DNA of 64,000 nucleotides, from NCBI RefSeq assembly GCF_000764645.1, contig NZ_JRGK01000032.1, forward strand, positions 1 through 64,000. Reading direction: 5' to 3'. The DNA is from Aeromonas finlandensis (GTDB lineage Bacteria; Pseudomonadota; Gammaproteobacteria; Enterobacterales; Aeromonadaceae). Numbering within the stretch: the first letter of the stretch is position 1; every line of letters starts with the position of its first letter. Position numbers and translations under genes: made by a program. Shown here one piece after another: positions 56,835-64,000 of this stretch. Under the pieces are notes generated by a model. That model saw only the letters and a list, made by a program, of their open reading frames with translations. It was not told where the DNA came from and searched no databases.

Positions 56835-58032
56835 GCATAAAGTTGTCATCATGGTGGTGGAGGATCACGCCTTTCAGCGCAAGGCGCTGTTACATCAGCT
56901 CCGGGGGCTTGGTTATCACCAGTTGCTGGAGGCCAGGGATGGCGTCGAGGCGCTGGCGCTGTGTCAGAGTCATACCGTAGATATCCTCTGTTGTGATCTG
57001 CGGATGCCCGGTATGGATGGGATGGGCTTGTTGCGTCGCCTCTCGCTGGCAGGTTTTCGTGGTGGCATCATCCTCTCCAGTGCCCTGGGTGATGATGTGG
57101 TGGAGGCCGTGCTGCGAATGAGCGAGGCCTATGGTTTGCAAGTGCTTGGACGGATTGAAAAACCCTCCCTCCCGGCGCAGCTGGGCGCACTGATCGCAGC
57201 CTGGTCCCCCGCGGCGACACCCGTGCGCCAAGAGAAGGGGTATCCCATCGATCTGGATGCGCTGAAATCTGGCATTGAACGAGGTGAGATTTTGCCCTGG
57301 TATCAGCCCAAGGTGAGTTTTGCCACGGGTCAATGGGTGGGCATGGAGGCCTTGGCCCGCTGGCAGCATCCGGCATACGGGCTGATCTCCCCGGGGATCT
57401 TTATCCCGCTTGCAGAGGAGAACGGCCTCATCGATCCGTTGACCGATATCATCATTGGCAAGTCACTCGAGGATTGCCATCTTTGGGCTGCGACCGGGTT
57501 GTCGATCAATCTGTCGATGAATATGTGCCCCACCTCACTGAGTGAAGGAGGGGTGTGCAAGACCCTGATTGACCAGTGCCAGCACTGGAGCGTTGATCCT
57601 GAGCTGATCACCCTGGAGGTGACCGAGAGTGTCTTTATCCGGGATATCGGGGCGCTGCTGGAGGTGCTGACCCGGTTGCGGATGCATGGCTTTGGCCTTT
57701 CCATTGATGACTTCGGCACCGGTTACTCCTCGATGCAGCAGCTGGCATTGTTGCCGTTCACCGAGCTGAAACTGGATCGCTCCTTTGTCGATCGCTGCCA
57801 TGCCGACCCGTCATGCTTGGCCATCATCGAATCCAGCATCGAGCTGGCCCGCAAACTGGGGCTCAAATCGGTGGCGGAGGGGGTGGAAGATGCCGCAACC
57901 TGGCAATTGCTGGCAACGCTCGGCTGCGATGTTTGCCAGGGCTTTTTCTCTGCCCGACCGATGCCGCGTAGTGAATTGCAAGATTGGCACCGGACTTGGC
58001 AGCAGCGATTGCCTACACTGATATCTATCTGA
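56821..58032 (+). CDS. Response regulator with EAL cyclic-di-GMP phosphodiesterase
   Basis: The product is 403 residues. The receiver domain (about 8-125) has Asp in CCDLRMPGMDGMG. The EAL domain (about 145-390) keeps every catalytic motif I looked for: MEALARW, the Asn in NLSMNM, EVTES, DDFGTGYSS, the Lys in KLDRSFV, EGVED and QGFFSARP. It should therefore degrade c-di-GMP under control of the upstream kinase. Its start lies 14 bases inside the kinase gene. The layout resembles VieA but lacks a helix-turn-helix. Confidence 0.92.
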   Translation: MNKREHKVVIMVVEDHAFQRKALLHQLRGLGYHQLLEARDGVEALALCQSHTVDILCCDLRMPGMDGMGLLRRLSLAGFRGGIILSSALGDDVVEAVLRMSEAYGLQVLGRIEKPSLPAQLGALIAAWSPAATPVRQEKGYPIDLDALKSGIERGEILPWYQPKVSFATGQWVGMEALARWQHPAYGLISPGIFIPLAEENGLIDPLTDIIIGKSLEDCHLWAATGLSINLSMNMCPTSLSEGGVCKTLIDQCQHWSVDPELITLEVTESVFIRDIGALLEVLTRLRMHGFGLSIDDFGTGYSSMQQLALLPFTELKLDRSFVDRCHADPSCLAIIESSIELARKLGLKSVAEGVEDAATWQLLATLGCDVCQGFFSARPMPRSELQDWHRTWQQRLPTLISI

Positions 58033-58071
58033 ATCTTTGGGTCAAATCAGTCACGCTGAACAAGGATGTTC

Positions 58072-60048
58072 ATGAAAATCTCAAGCAAGTTGCTGCTCAG
58101 CTTCGGTTTTATCAACCTGCTGATCGTGCTCTCTTCAACGTTGGTCTATTACCGGCTAACCCAGATCAATCAGGCCCAGCACACGTTGCTGGAACAGGCG
58201 CTGCCCGCCTTGCAGCGGGATGAGGCGAGCCAGAAGGCCTTGGTGGCAACAGTCTCTGCGCTGCGTGGCTACCTGATCCTCGGCAAGGATCCAGCCCAGG
58301 CTTCCCGCCTCAAGCAGGAGTGGGAATCGGCCTGGCAGGCCATTGCCCATCAGACCTTCAGCCCGGCGCTCGCCAAGTCTCTCGAGACCTTCAAAAGCCA
58401 TCAGGAGAAGGTGTGGACCATCGCCCAGAGCGAAGAGAATCTGCCCGCTCACGCTCTGATGTTGCAGGAGGCGGGACCGCTGGCGGAGGCGGCGCTCGAC
58501 CAGCTGCAATCTTTTGCCAATGAGGAGGTGGCGACCCCGCAGGATCAGCTCTCCGGTGATCGTCGCATGCTGCTCAAGCAGGTGGGGGATGCCTATAACA
58601 GCCTCGCCAATGCTCTCTCTGCCCTGCGGGATTTTCTCATCTCCGGCGATCCCGAGTACCGCAGCAAATATCAGGATTACTACCAGTTTCACCAGCAGCG
58701 GGTTGCCGAGCTGAAGCAGCAAGCGGCGCTCTTTACCGAGACCCAGCGTAGCCTATGGCAGCTGTTCGAAGAGATGGCGACTCCTTTTTCCGAACTGGTG
58801 GGACAGGTGATCAGCAAGCGGCAGGCGCCGGATTGGGATCAGGCCAACTATCTGATGGCCACCGAGATTGAACCCATGCAGGCCACCTTGTATGCGCAGT
58901 TGGTCAAACAGGTGGAAGAGACGCGGGCCGCAGTAGCCGGGATTTCAGTCCGAATGACTCAGGCGGGGATTGCCATCAATCGCACCCTGCTCATGGCCAC
59001 CGGCAGTGCCATTGTGCTCGGCATGGTGGTCGCATGGCTCTTTAGTCGGCGTCTGACCCGCGACATTGCCAGTCTGGTGACCCGGGCGGGGCAGGTTGCG
59101 GATGGCCGATTGGCGGCTCAGCCCCTGCCGATCACGGGACAGGATGAGCTGGGGGGACTGACCGGCTCCATCAACCGGATGTCTACCCAGCTGCGTCAGC
59201 TGGTGGGGGAGCTGCAGGGGGCCGTGGGGCAGGTTGAGGTAGCCTGCCTCGATGTGGGAAGTACCACGCGGGCGATCGTGGCCGATCTCACGGTACAGGA
59301 TCAGCGGGTCGATGCAGTGGCGGCGGCTATCGATCAGATGTCGGTCAGCGCCCGGGATGTGGCTGGCAACATCGCCGGGGCGGCTGATGGGGCCCATCAG
59401 GTGCAACAGCAAACCCGGCAGGGGGAGGCCGCGCTGGCGCGGATGACCGACACCATGCAGCAGATTGCCGCCATGATTGGCCAGGCCAACGAAGCCATGG
59501 GGCTGCTGGAGCATCAGAGCGAACAGGTCGGGCAGATCACCGAGGTGATCGCCACCATTGCCGAGCAGACCAATCTATTGGCTCTCAATGCCGCGATAGA
59601 GGCGGCGCGGGCGGGCGAGCAGGGGCGCGGTTTTGCGGTGGTGGCCGATGAGGTGCGCCAGCTGGCGACACGAACCCATCAATCGACTGCCGAGATCAGC
59701 CAGACCATTGCGGCCATCTCTCAGCAGACCCGCCAGACGGTGAGCACGGTCAGCGGCGGCACCCGGCTGGTGGAGCAGGGGCGGGATGCAGTGGGGCTGG
59801 TGACGGATACCCTGAGCGCTATGAATCAGCTGGTGCAGTCGCTGTCGGGCCAGCTGGAGGCCATTTCGGTGGCAACCGAGCAGCAGTCACGGGTGGCCGC
59901 CGAAGTCGCGGGGACGGTCGATGATATTGCCGAGCTCAGTCGGCAATCCTGTCTGCGCAGTCAGCAGGGGGAGGAGATAGTCGCCAGGTTGGCCGGGGAT
60001 ACCGGCAAGCTGACGGCAGTGATCGCTCGCTTCGATCTCGACGCGTGA
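58072..60048 (+). CDS. Methyl-accepting chemotaxis protein
   Basis: The product is about 658 residues. A membrane segment (about 8-30) is followed by a large periplasmic helical sensor (31-300), a second membrane segment (about 302-324), a HAMP domain and the signalling hairpin [20 protein letters not shown], with [16 protein letters not shown] at the tip. No C-terminal CheR-binding pentapeptide is seen. AAGG sits six bases before the chosen ATG. Coming 39 bases after the EAL gene, it likely belongs to the same operon. Confidence 0.92.
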   Translation: MKISSKLLLSFGFINLLIVLSSTLVYYRLTQINQAQHTLLEQALPALQRDEASQKALVATVSALRGYLILGKDPAQASRLKQEWESAWQAIAHQTFSPALAKSLETFKSHQEKVWTIAQSEENLPAHALMLQEAGPLAEAALDQLQSFANEEVATPQDQLSGDRRMLLKQVGDAYNSLANALSALRDFLISGDPEYRSKYQDYYQFHQQRVAELKQQAALFTETQRSLWQLFEEMATPFSELVGQVISKRQAPDWDQANYLMATEIEPMQATLYAQLVKQVEETRAAVAGISVRMTQAGIAINRTLLMATGSAIVLGMVVAWLFSRRLTRDIASLVTRAGQVADGRLAAQPLPITGQDELGGLTGSINRMSTQLRQLVGELQGAVGQVEVACLDVGSTTRAIVADLTVQDQRVDAVAAAIDQMSVSARDVAGNIAGAADGAHQVQQQTRQGEAALARMTDTMQQIAAMIGQANEAMGLLEHQSEQVGQITEVIATIAEQTNLLALNAAIEAARAGEQGRGFAVVADEVRQLATRTHQSTAEISQTIAAISQQTRQTVSTVSGGTRLVEQGRDAVGLVTDTLSAMNQLVQSLSGQLEAISVATEQQSRVAAEVAGTVDDIAELSRQSCLRSQQGEEIVARLAGDTGKLTAVIARFDLDA

Positions 60049-60049
60049 G

Positions 60050-60070
60050 ATGGCGGGATCATCCCGCCAT
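60050..60070. terminator. Hairpin between the chemoreceptor gene and rfaH
   Basis: ATGGCGGGA-TCA-TCCCGCCAT stem right after the receptor stop; no T run, so termination is uncertain. Confidence 0.45.
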
Positions 60071-60102
60071 TACCATTCATCGAGTCGTCTGGCTCGGTCG
60101 GC

Positions 60103-60603
60103 TTAGTCCAGACGTCTGAAAGCGTGGTTGTCAAAGCTGCTGGTGGTCTCCCGATTGAGCAGGCTCACCAGCAAAATGGCCCGTTTTTCCCCATCCGGTT
60201 CCATATAGATGGCTTCGAAGCCGGCCAGCGGCCCCTCTTCAATCAGTACCTTGTCACCTGAGCTGGGCAGGCTGGCGTAGCTGGCGCGCGCCTCATCACT
60301 GTCATCGCGACTCATCAATTGATAGACCAGCTTGCTGCAGATCGGGGTCCATTCACTGCCAAAGTGGATGATCCGGCTGATGCCGCGGGTTGATTTCAGG
60401 GTGACCGGCGTTACCTGTTCCAGATCGACAAAGATAAACAGGTAGTTGGGAAACATGGGTTCCCGGACCGGAACCCGCTTGCCCCGACGCAGCTTCTCGA
60501 TCTCCACCATGGGGTAATAGGATTCGATACCCTGGGCATCGAGGTGGGCGCGGGCGCGGGCCTCTTCTTTTGGCTTGCAGTAGGCCAGATACCATTTTTT
60601 CAT
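60103..60603 (-). CDS. rfaH: Transcription antiterminator RfaH
   Basis: RfaH is the NusG paralogue that lets RNA polymerase read long envelope operons carrying an ops site. The product is about 166 residues (E. coli: 162). The NGN domain begins MKKWYLAYCKPKEEARARAH and contains PMFPNYLFIFVDLEQ; the C-terminal KOW-type region is SGDKVLIEEGPLAGFEAIY. The long upstream frame overlaps the metQ terminator and is not coding. Confidence 0.95.
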   Translation of the reverse strand: MKKWYLAYCKPKEEARARAHLDAQGIESYYPMVEIEKLRRGKRVPVREPMFPNYLFIFVDLEQVTPVTLKSTRGISRIIHFGSEWTPICSKLVYQLMSRDDSDEARASYASLPSSGDKVLIEEGPLAGFEAIYMEPDGEKRAILLVSLLNRETTSSFDNHAFRRLD

Positions 60604-60655
60604 GTTATGAGTATGTTCGTGTTGCCGTGCTCGCCAATATGATAACGGCGACAAT

Positions 60656-60686
60656 AAAAAAGGCCACGCATTGCGTGGCCTTTTTT
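60656..60686 (-). terminator. Terminator of metNIQ
   Basis: AAAGGCCACGCA-A-TGCGTGGCCTTT with T runs, 14 bases after the metQ stop on the minus strand; it also shields rfaH. Confidence 0.92.
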
Positions 60687-60699
60687 GTCGAGTGAGCAA

Positions 60700-61500
60700 T
60701 TACCAACCTTTCACCAGACCGCCTTTGAACAGTTCCAGACCCTTTTTGTAGACCTCTTCGGTCTGATAGGACTGGACGAACTGTTTGACCTTCTCGTCAT
60801 CCTTGTTGTTGTCGCGAGCCACGATCAGGTTGACGTAGGGGGACTCTTTGTCTTCAACAAACAGGCCGTTTTCGGTCGGGGTCAGACCAATCTGACCGGC
60901 GAAGGTGTTGTTGATGATGGAGAGATCCACATCTTCCAGCGAACGGGGCAGCTGGGCTGCTTCCAGCTCGACAATCTTGAAGTTACGCGGGTTGCTGGCG
61001 ATATCCAGCACGGTCGCTTCCAGACCTGCGCCATCCTTCAGGGTGATCAGACCCTGTTTGGCCAGCAGGATCAGGGAGCGACCCAGGTTGGTCGGATCGT
61101 TCGGTACCGCGATCTGGGCACCATCCTTCAGCTCGGAGAGGGCCTTGATCTTCTTGGAGTAACCTGCGATCGGGTAGACGAAGGTGTTGCCAACCGGCAC
61201 CAATTTGAAGCCGCGATCTCGCACTTGCGCATCCAGATAGGGTTTGTGCTGGAAGGCGTTGACGTCAATGCTGCCATCGTTCAGCGCCACGTTCGGGGTG
61301 ACGTAGTCGGAGAAGTTGACGATCTGAACGTCCAGACCGTATTTCTCTTTGGCTACCTTGGCTGCCACTTCAACCAGTTCGGTCTCCGGGCCCGCGATGG
61401 CGCCCACTTTCAGAACCTTGCTCTCTTCTTTTTGACCGCAACCGGCCAGAACCAGACCAGCCAGCAGGGCAGCCGCAACGGATTTGATGCCAAATTTCAT
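60700..61500 (-). CDS. metQ: Methionine-binding lipoprotein MetQ
   Basis: MetQ captures D- and L-methionine for the MetNI importer. The product is about 266 residues; the lipobox LVLAGC sets the acylated Cys near 22. LKVGAIAGPETELVEVAAKV and VNAFQHKPYLD are family-typical. The ATG has AGGAGG upstream; a 20-codon upstream extension overlaps the metI end and is unlikely. It is the last gene of metNIQ. Confidence 0.97.
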   Translation of the reverse strand: MKFGIKSVAAALLAGLVLAGCGQKEESKVLKVGAIAGPETELVEVAAKVAKEKYGLDVQIVNFSDYVTPNVALNDGSIDVNAFQHKPYLDAQVRDRGFKLVPVGNTFVYPIAGYSKKIKALSELKDGAQIAVPNDPTNLGRSLILLAKQGLITLKDGAGLEATVLDIASNPRNFKIVELEAAQLPRSLEDVDLSIINNTFAGQIGLTPTENGLFVEDKESPYVNLIVARDNNKDDEKVKQFVQSYQTEEVYKKGLELFKGGLVKGW

Positions 61501-61525
61501 AAAACCTCCTGTCAGAAATCGACGA

Positions 61526-62179
61526 TTAACGATGATCACATTTGTTGACCAGGCGCTCACCCGCGCTCTGGATAAGTTGAACCAGTACTACCAGGATAAC
61601 CACGGTCACCAGCATGACGGTTGGGTCAAAACGCTGATAACCATAACGAATACCCACATCCCCCAGACCGCCGCCACCAATGGCCCCGGCCATGGCCGAG
61701 TAGTTCACCAGAGTGACGAGGGTAATGGTGACGCTGTTGAGGATGCCGGGCAGGGCCTCAGGCAGCAGCACCTTGGTGATAATTTGCAACGGCTTGGCGC
61801 CCATCGCCTTGGCCGCTTCCAGCAGGCCGTCCGGCACTTCCATCAGGGCCCCTTCCACCAGACGGGCGATGAAGGGGATGCAGCCGACAGTCAGCGGCAC
61901 GATGGCGGCGATGGTGCCGATACTGGTGCCGACAATCAGCCGGGTCAGCGGAATGATGGCGACCAGCAGGATGATAAAGGGCACCGAGCGACCCACGTTG
62001 ACCACCATGCCCAGGGTGCGGTTGAGCAAGGGGTTGGCCAGGATCTGGCCCGCCTTGGTCACATGCAGCGCCACGCCGAGCGGCAGGCCCAGCAGGCAGC
62101 CGAACAGGGCGGAGGCAAACACCATGATCAGGGTGTCGCCCAGGGCCGTGATGAGCAGATTAATCATGGCTTCGGACAT
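61526..62179 (-). CDS. metI: Methionine ABC transporter permease MetI
   Basis: The product is 217 residues with five hydrophobic segments. The ATPase-contacting loop is visible around [42 protein letters not shown] is also typical of MetI. Its first codons overlap the metN end by 20 bases, indicating coupling. Confidence 0.97.
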   Translation of the reverse strand: MSEAMINLLITALGDTLIMVFASALFGCLLGLPLGVALHVTKAGQILANPLLNRTLGMVVNVGRSVPFIILLVAIIPLTRLIVGTSIGTIAAIVPLTVGCIPFIARLVEGALMEVPDGLLEAAKAMGAKPLQIITKVLLPEALPGILNSVTITLVTLVNYSAMAGAIGGGGLGDVGIRYGYQRFDPTVMLVTVVILVVLVQLIQSAGERLVNKCDHR

Positions 62180-63203
62180 AACCCATTACCTCCAGCTGAA
62201 TGTGGTTGTCAGTCAGGAACTGCTGGGTCGCCTCACACTGGGCTTCATCCCCGAACAGCTCGGCCAGCAGGAAACCGAATTTGACGCCACCGGCGTACTC
62301 GATGTCTGCGCTCAGAATGCTGATGTCGATATTGAAACGACGGCTCGCCTCGGAAATCAGCGGCGTATCGACCGTGCTGCCGGTAAAGCCGAGCTTCAGC
62401 AGTGGATAGCTGCCAGGCACCCGCTCGCGGCTCATCCGATCCTGATACTCCTGCGGGACCTCCAGATGGATGGTGGAGTGGATGAAGTCACGGGCCAGCT
62501 GGGTCTTGGCATTGCTGAAGAACCAGGCCACTTCGCCCTGTTCGATCAGGCGACCGTCGCTGATGATGGCCACTTCGTCACAGATCCCTTTCACCACGTC
62601 CATTTCGTGGGTAATGAGCAGGATGGTGAGCCCCAGCTTGACGTTGATCTCCTTGAGCAGGGTCAGGATCGAGCGGGTGGTTTGCGGGTCGAGGGCCGAG
62701 GTGGCCTCATCACAGAGCAGCACCTTGGGGGCTGGGGCCAGTGCGCGGGCAATGGCAACACGCTGTTTCTGGCCGCCGGAGAGCTCGGACGGATAGGCGT
62801 GGGCACGGGCTTCCAGCCCGACCAGCGCCAGCAGCTCTGCAACCCGTTGCTGGATCTTCTCTTTGCTCCAGCCTGCCAGCTCCAGCGGAAAGGCGATGTT
62901 GGCAAACACGGTACGGGAGGCGAGCAGGTTGAAGTGCTGGAAAATCATCCCGATCTGGCGGCGGGCCTGGGTCAGATCCCGTTCGCTCAGGGCGACCAGA
63001 TCCTGGCCATCGACGATCACCTGACCCTCTGTCGGGCGCTCCAGCAGGTTGACACAACGAATGAGGGTACTCTTGCCGGCACCGGAGGCACCGATCACCC
63101 CGAAAATTTTGCCTTGGGGTACATGCAGACTCACATCACGCAGGGCGTGCACGGCGTCACTGCCTGTACCGTAGACTTTGTTGAGACCGATCAACTTAAT
63201 CAT
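62160..63203 (-). CDS. metN: Methionine ABC transporter ATPase MetN
   Basis: The product is about 347 residues. Walker A is [11 protein letters not shown] (about 38), the signature is [16 protein letters not shown], Walker B is [13 protein letters not shown]. The C-terminal part, from about 265, is the NIL (ACT-like) domain that binds methionine and inhibits transport. The start [14 protein letters not shown] fits E. coli MetN; the upstream open frame reaches into the promoter region. It is first of metNIQ behind MetJ boxes. Confidence 0.97.
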   Translation of the reverse strand: MIKLIGLNKVYGTGSDAVHALRDVSLHVPQGKIFGVIGASGAGKSTLIRCVNLLERPTEGQVIVDGQDLVALSERDLTQARRQIGMIFQHFNLLASRTVFANIAFPLELAGWSKEKIQQRVAELLALVGLEARAHAYPSELSGGQKQRVAIARALAPAPKVLLCDEATSALDPQTTRSILTLLKEINVKLGLTILLITHEMDVVKGICDEVAIISDGRLIEQGEVAWFFSNAKTQLARDFIHSTIHLEVPQEYQDRMSRERVPGSYPLLKLGFTGSTVDTPLISEASRRFNIDISILSADIEYAGGVKFGFLLAELFGDEAQCEATQQFLTDNHIQLEVMGYVRSHD

Positions 63204-63299
63204 GGATTCTTCCGTGCTAACAGCCTTAAAGCACAGGGCGCTACAGGCGGGGAAATTGGGCAGAGGTTCCACTGGGTTACTCTGCCATCATGGAGGATG

Positions 63300-63353
63300 A
63301 TGCTAAGATGTCTGGATGGCCGTGTCAACGCATGTTTCTACGTCTAGACGTCT
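63300..63353 (-). promoter_or_regulatory. metNIQ promoter with MetJ boxes
   Basis: On the minus strand a perfect -35 TTGACA (63323-63328) and -10 TAGCAT (63300-63305) are 17 bases apart. Upstream lie two adjacent eight-base MET boxes, AGACGTCT (63346-63353, perfect) and AGACGTAG (63338-63345, six of eight). A further AGACATCT (63306-63313, seven of eight) lies in the spacer beside the -10. MetJ with S-adenosylmethionine should repress from both positions. Confidence 0.85.
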
Positions 63354-63359
63354 AAAAAA

Positions 63360-63640
63360 GTGATAAGGATTTCTGTCTGGTTGATAACGATCAGGGGAGA
63401 TATGTCGTGTATCCAGATCCTGTTTCGCTTGTGTGGCATATGACCGAATTAAAGATGGTTTATGGCGGGGAAATGCTGGTTTTATTAGTGTGCCAGCCCG
63501 ATCCCGCTCACGTCAGATGTCGAGCCTGACGCGCCGCCATAGTTGCACAAATCGCTGCACAAATCGTTCCCTAATCGTTCCCGGATGACCTGCTCGCCCC
63601 TTTGTCGACGTCAACCTTGATGCAGCGCAAGGGGCGCTCG
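63360..63640. other. Gene-free spacer with short tandem repeats
   Basis: The stretch between the met promoter and the last gene carries no supported gene; a minus-strand frame over 63513-63761 overlaps the promoter and start of the next gene. At 63543-63588 there is a short tandem array: TTGCACAAATCG, CTGCACAAATCG, TTCCCTAATCG and TTCCCGGATG. Confidence 0.5.
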
Positions 63641-63648
63641 GATAGGGA

Positions 63649-63676
63649 TTGGGTGGTTGCGCCGGTTTTTTATACT
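63649..63676 (+). promoter_or_regulatory. Promoter of the right-edge gene
   Basis: TATACT (63671-63676) is a good -10 box, with TTGGGT 16 bases upstream as a fair -35; a start codon with GGAGG follows about 32 bases downstream. Confidence 0.5.
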
Positions 63677-63707
63677 GATGGTGCCGACAAGCATGGAGGG
63701 CAGTGCG

Positions 63708-64000
63708 ATGAGATTTCAACAGATCAAAGAGTTGCTGCACTATCTTGAGCAGGTTCATCACCAGCTAGGGCTCTGTTACGGACGGCTGGCCCGTCAGGTG
63801 GACAGCGAACGCAGCCGGATGTTGCTGGTCTATCTGCAAGGGCGTGAGGATGCGGCCAGTGCCCATCTGCACGAATATGCTGCTCAACTGGGAGGGGCGG
63901 TCAGGGAGACCTGGCTGAACCAGAGCTTCAGCGAGGATATGCTGCCTGCCATCACCCGCTTCGAGATGCCGGCCTCGGCCCAGACCCAGGATATCGTCAC
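63708..64000 (+). CDS. Hypothetical helical protein (cut off by window edge)
   Basis: An ATG preceded by GGAGGG opens a frame that stays open to the window end, 97 complete codons. The product starts MRFQQIKELLHYLEQVHHQL and is strongly helical and charged, with many His, Glu and Gln residues spaced as in a ferritin-like four-helix bundle (EQVHHQLG, then DAASAHLHEYA). No family is firmly recognised. The gene is divergent from metNIQ. Confidence 0.65.
   Translation, partial: MRFQQIKELLHYLEQVHHQLGLCYGRLARQVDSERSRMLLVYLQGREDAASAHLHEYAAQLGGAVRETWLNQSFSEDMLPAITRFEMPASAQTQDIV

Noticed and set aside
63513-63761. An 82-codon minus-strand frame at the right end
   Set aside because: It overlaps the promoter and start of the right-edge gene, has no ribosome site, and a composition typical of chance frames.

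Overview
The window is a gene-dense, GC-rich piece of a gammaproteobacterial chromosome. Gene content and order (ThiB-type thiamine ABC genes with a TPP riboswitch, leuABCD, ilvIH, dusB-fis, rssB near galU, ackA-pta beside yfbV and yfbU, gcvR-bcp divergent from dapA-bamC, long Vibrio-type purC, arcB, rfaH, metNIQ) fit Aeromonas or a close relative. This is judged from protein resemblance only and the species is not determined. No rRNA, tRNA, insertion sequence, prophage or CRISPR array was seen; the window reads as core chromosome with a few lineage-specific operons.

Layout. 1-2.6 kb: thiB and the start of thiP behind a TPP riboswitch. 2.7-4 kb: a PilZ protein and a secreted transglutaminase-like protein. 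4-9.2 kb: leuABCD on the minus strand with a leuL leader peptide and attenuator. 9.4-12 kb: TetR regulator, a PAP2 phosphatase/glycosyltransferase pair and a small protein. 12.3-14.5 kb: ilvIH. 14.6-20.1 kb: a LysE exporter, a CysB-type regulator, an M20 amidohydrolase operon with two membrane proteins (one DUF3100), and an EamA transporter. 20.1-21.4 kb: dusB-fis. 21.7-26.6 kb: a TolC/HlyD/two-permease export operon with no ATPase gene. 26.7-29.1 kb: an oxidoreductase and a DnaT/DnaC-like pair. 29.4-33.4 kb: rssB, a peptide symporter, galU, comEA. 33.7-39.7 kb: pta, ackA, yfbV, yfbU, bcp, gcvR. 39.9-43.2 kb: dapA, bamC, purC. 43.3-48 kb: an SDR/LysR pair and several small conserved genes. 48.1-51.9 kb: arcB and a dGTPase. 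52-60 kb: a DUF1127-like gene, then a signalling operon of hybrid kinase, EAL response regulator and chemoreceptor. 60.1-63.4 kb: rfaH and metNIQ with MetJ boxes. The last gene (63.7 kb) runs off the end.

How parts work together. Leucine and branched-chain synthesis (leuABCD, ilvIH) dominate the first 14 kb, and leu is controlled by classical attenuation. AckA and Pta make the acetate overflow path, and ArcB supplies redox sensing. Vitamin and methionine uptake are each governed by a recognisable element (TPP riboswitch, MetJ boxes). The kinase/EAL/receptor operon would link a periplasmic ligand to cyclic-di-GMP and taxis.

The most unusual sequence signals are decayed tandem duplications inside the leu operon: three aligned copies of the leuA 3' end between leuA and leuB, and a 24-codon leuD/leuC chimera between leuC and leuD. 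Other notable points are an ArcB with Cys180 but Tyr at position 241, the ATPase-less export operon, and the M20/DUF3100 operon with a well-spaced CRP-type promoter.
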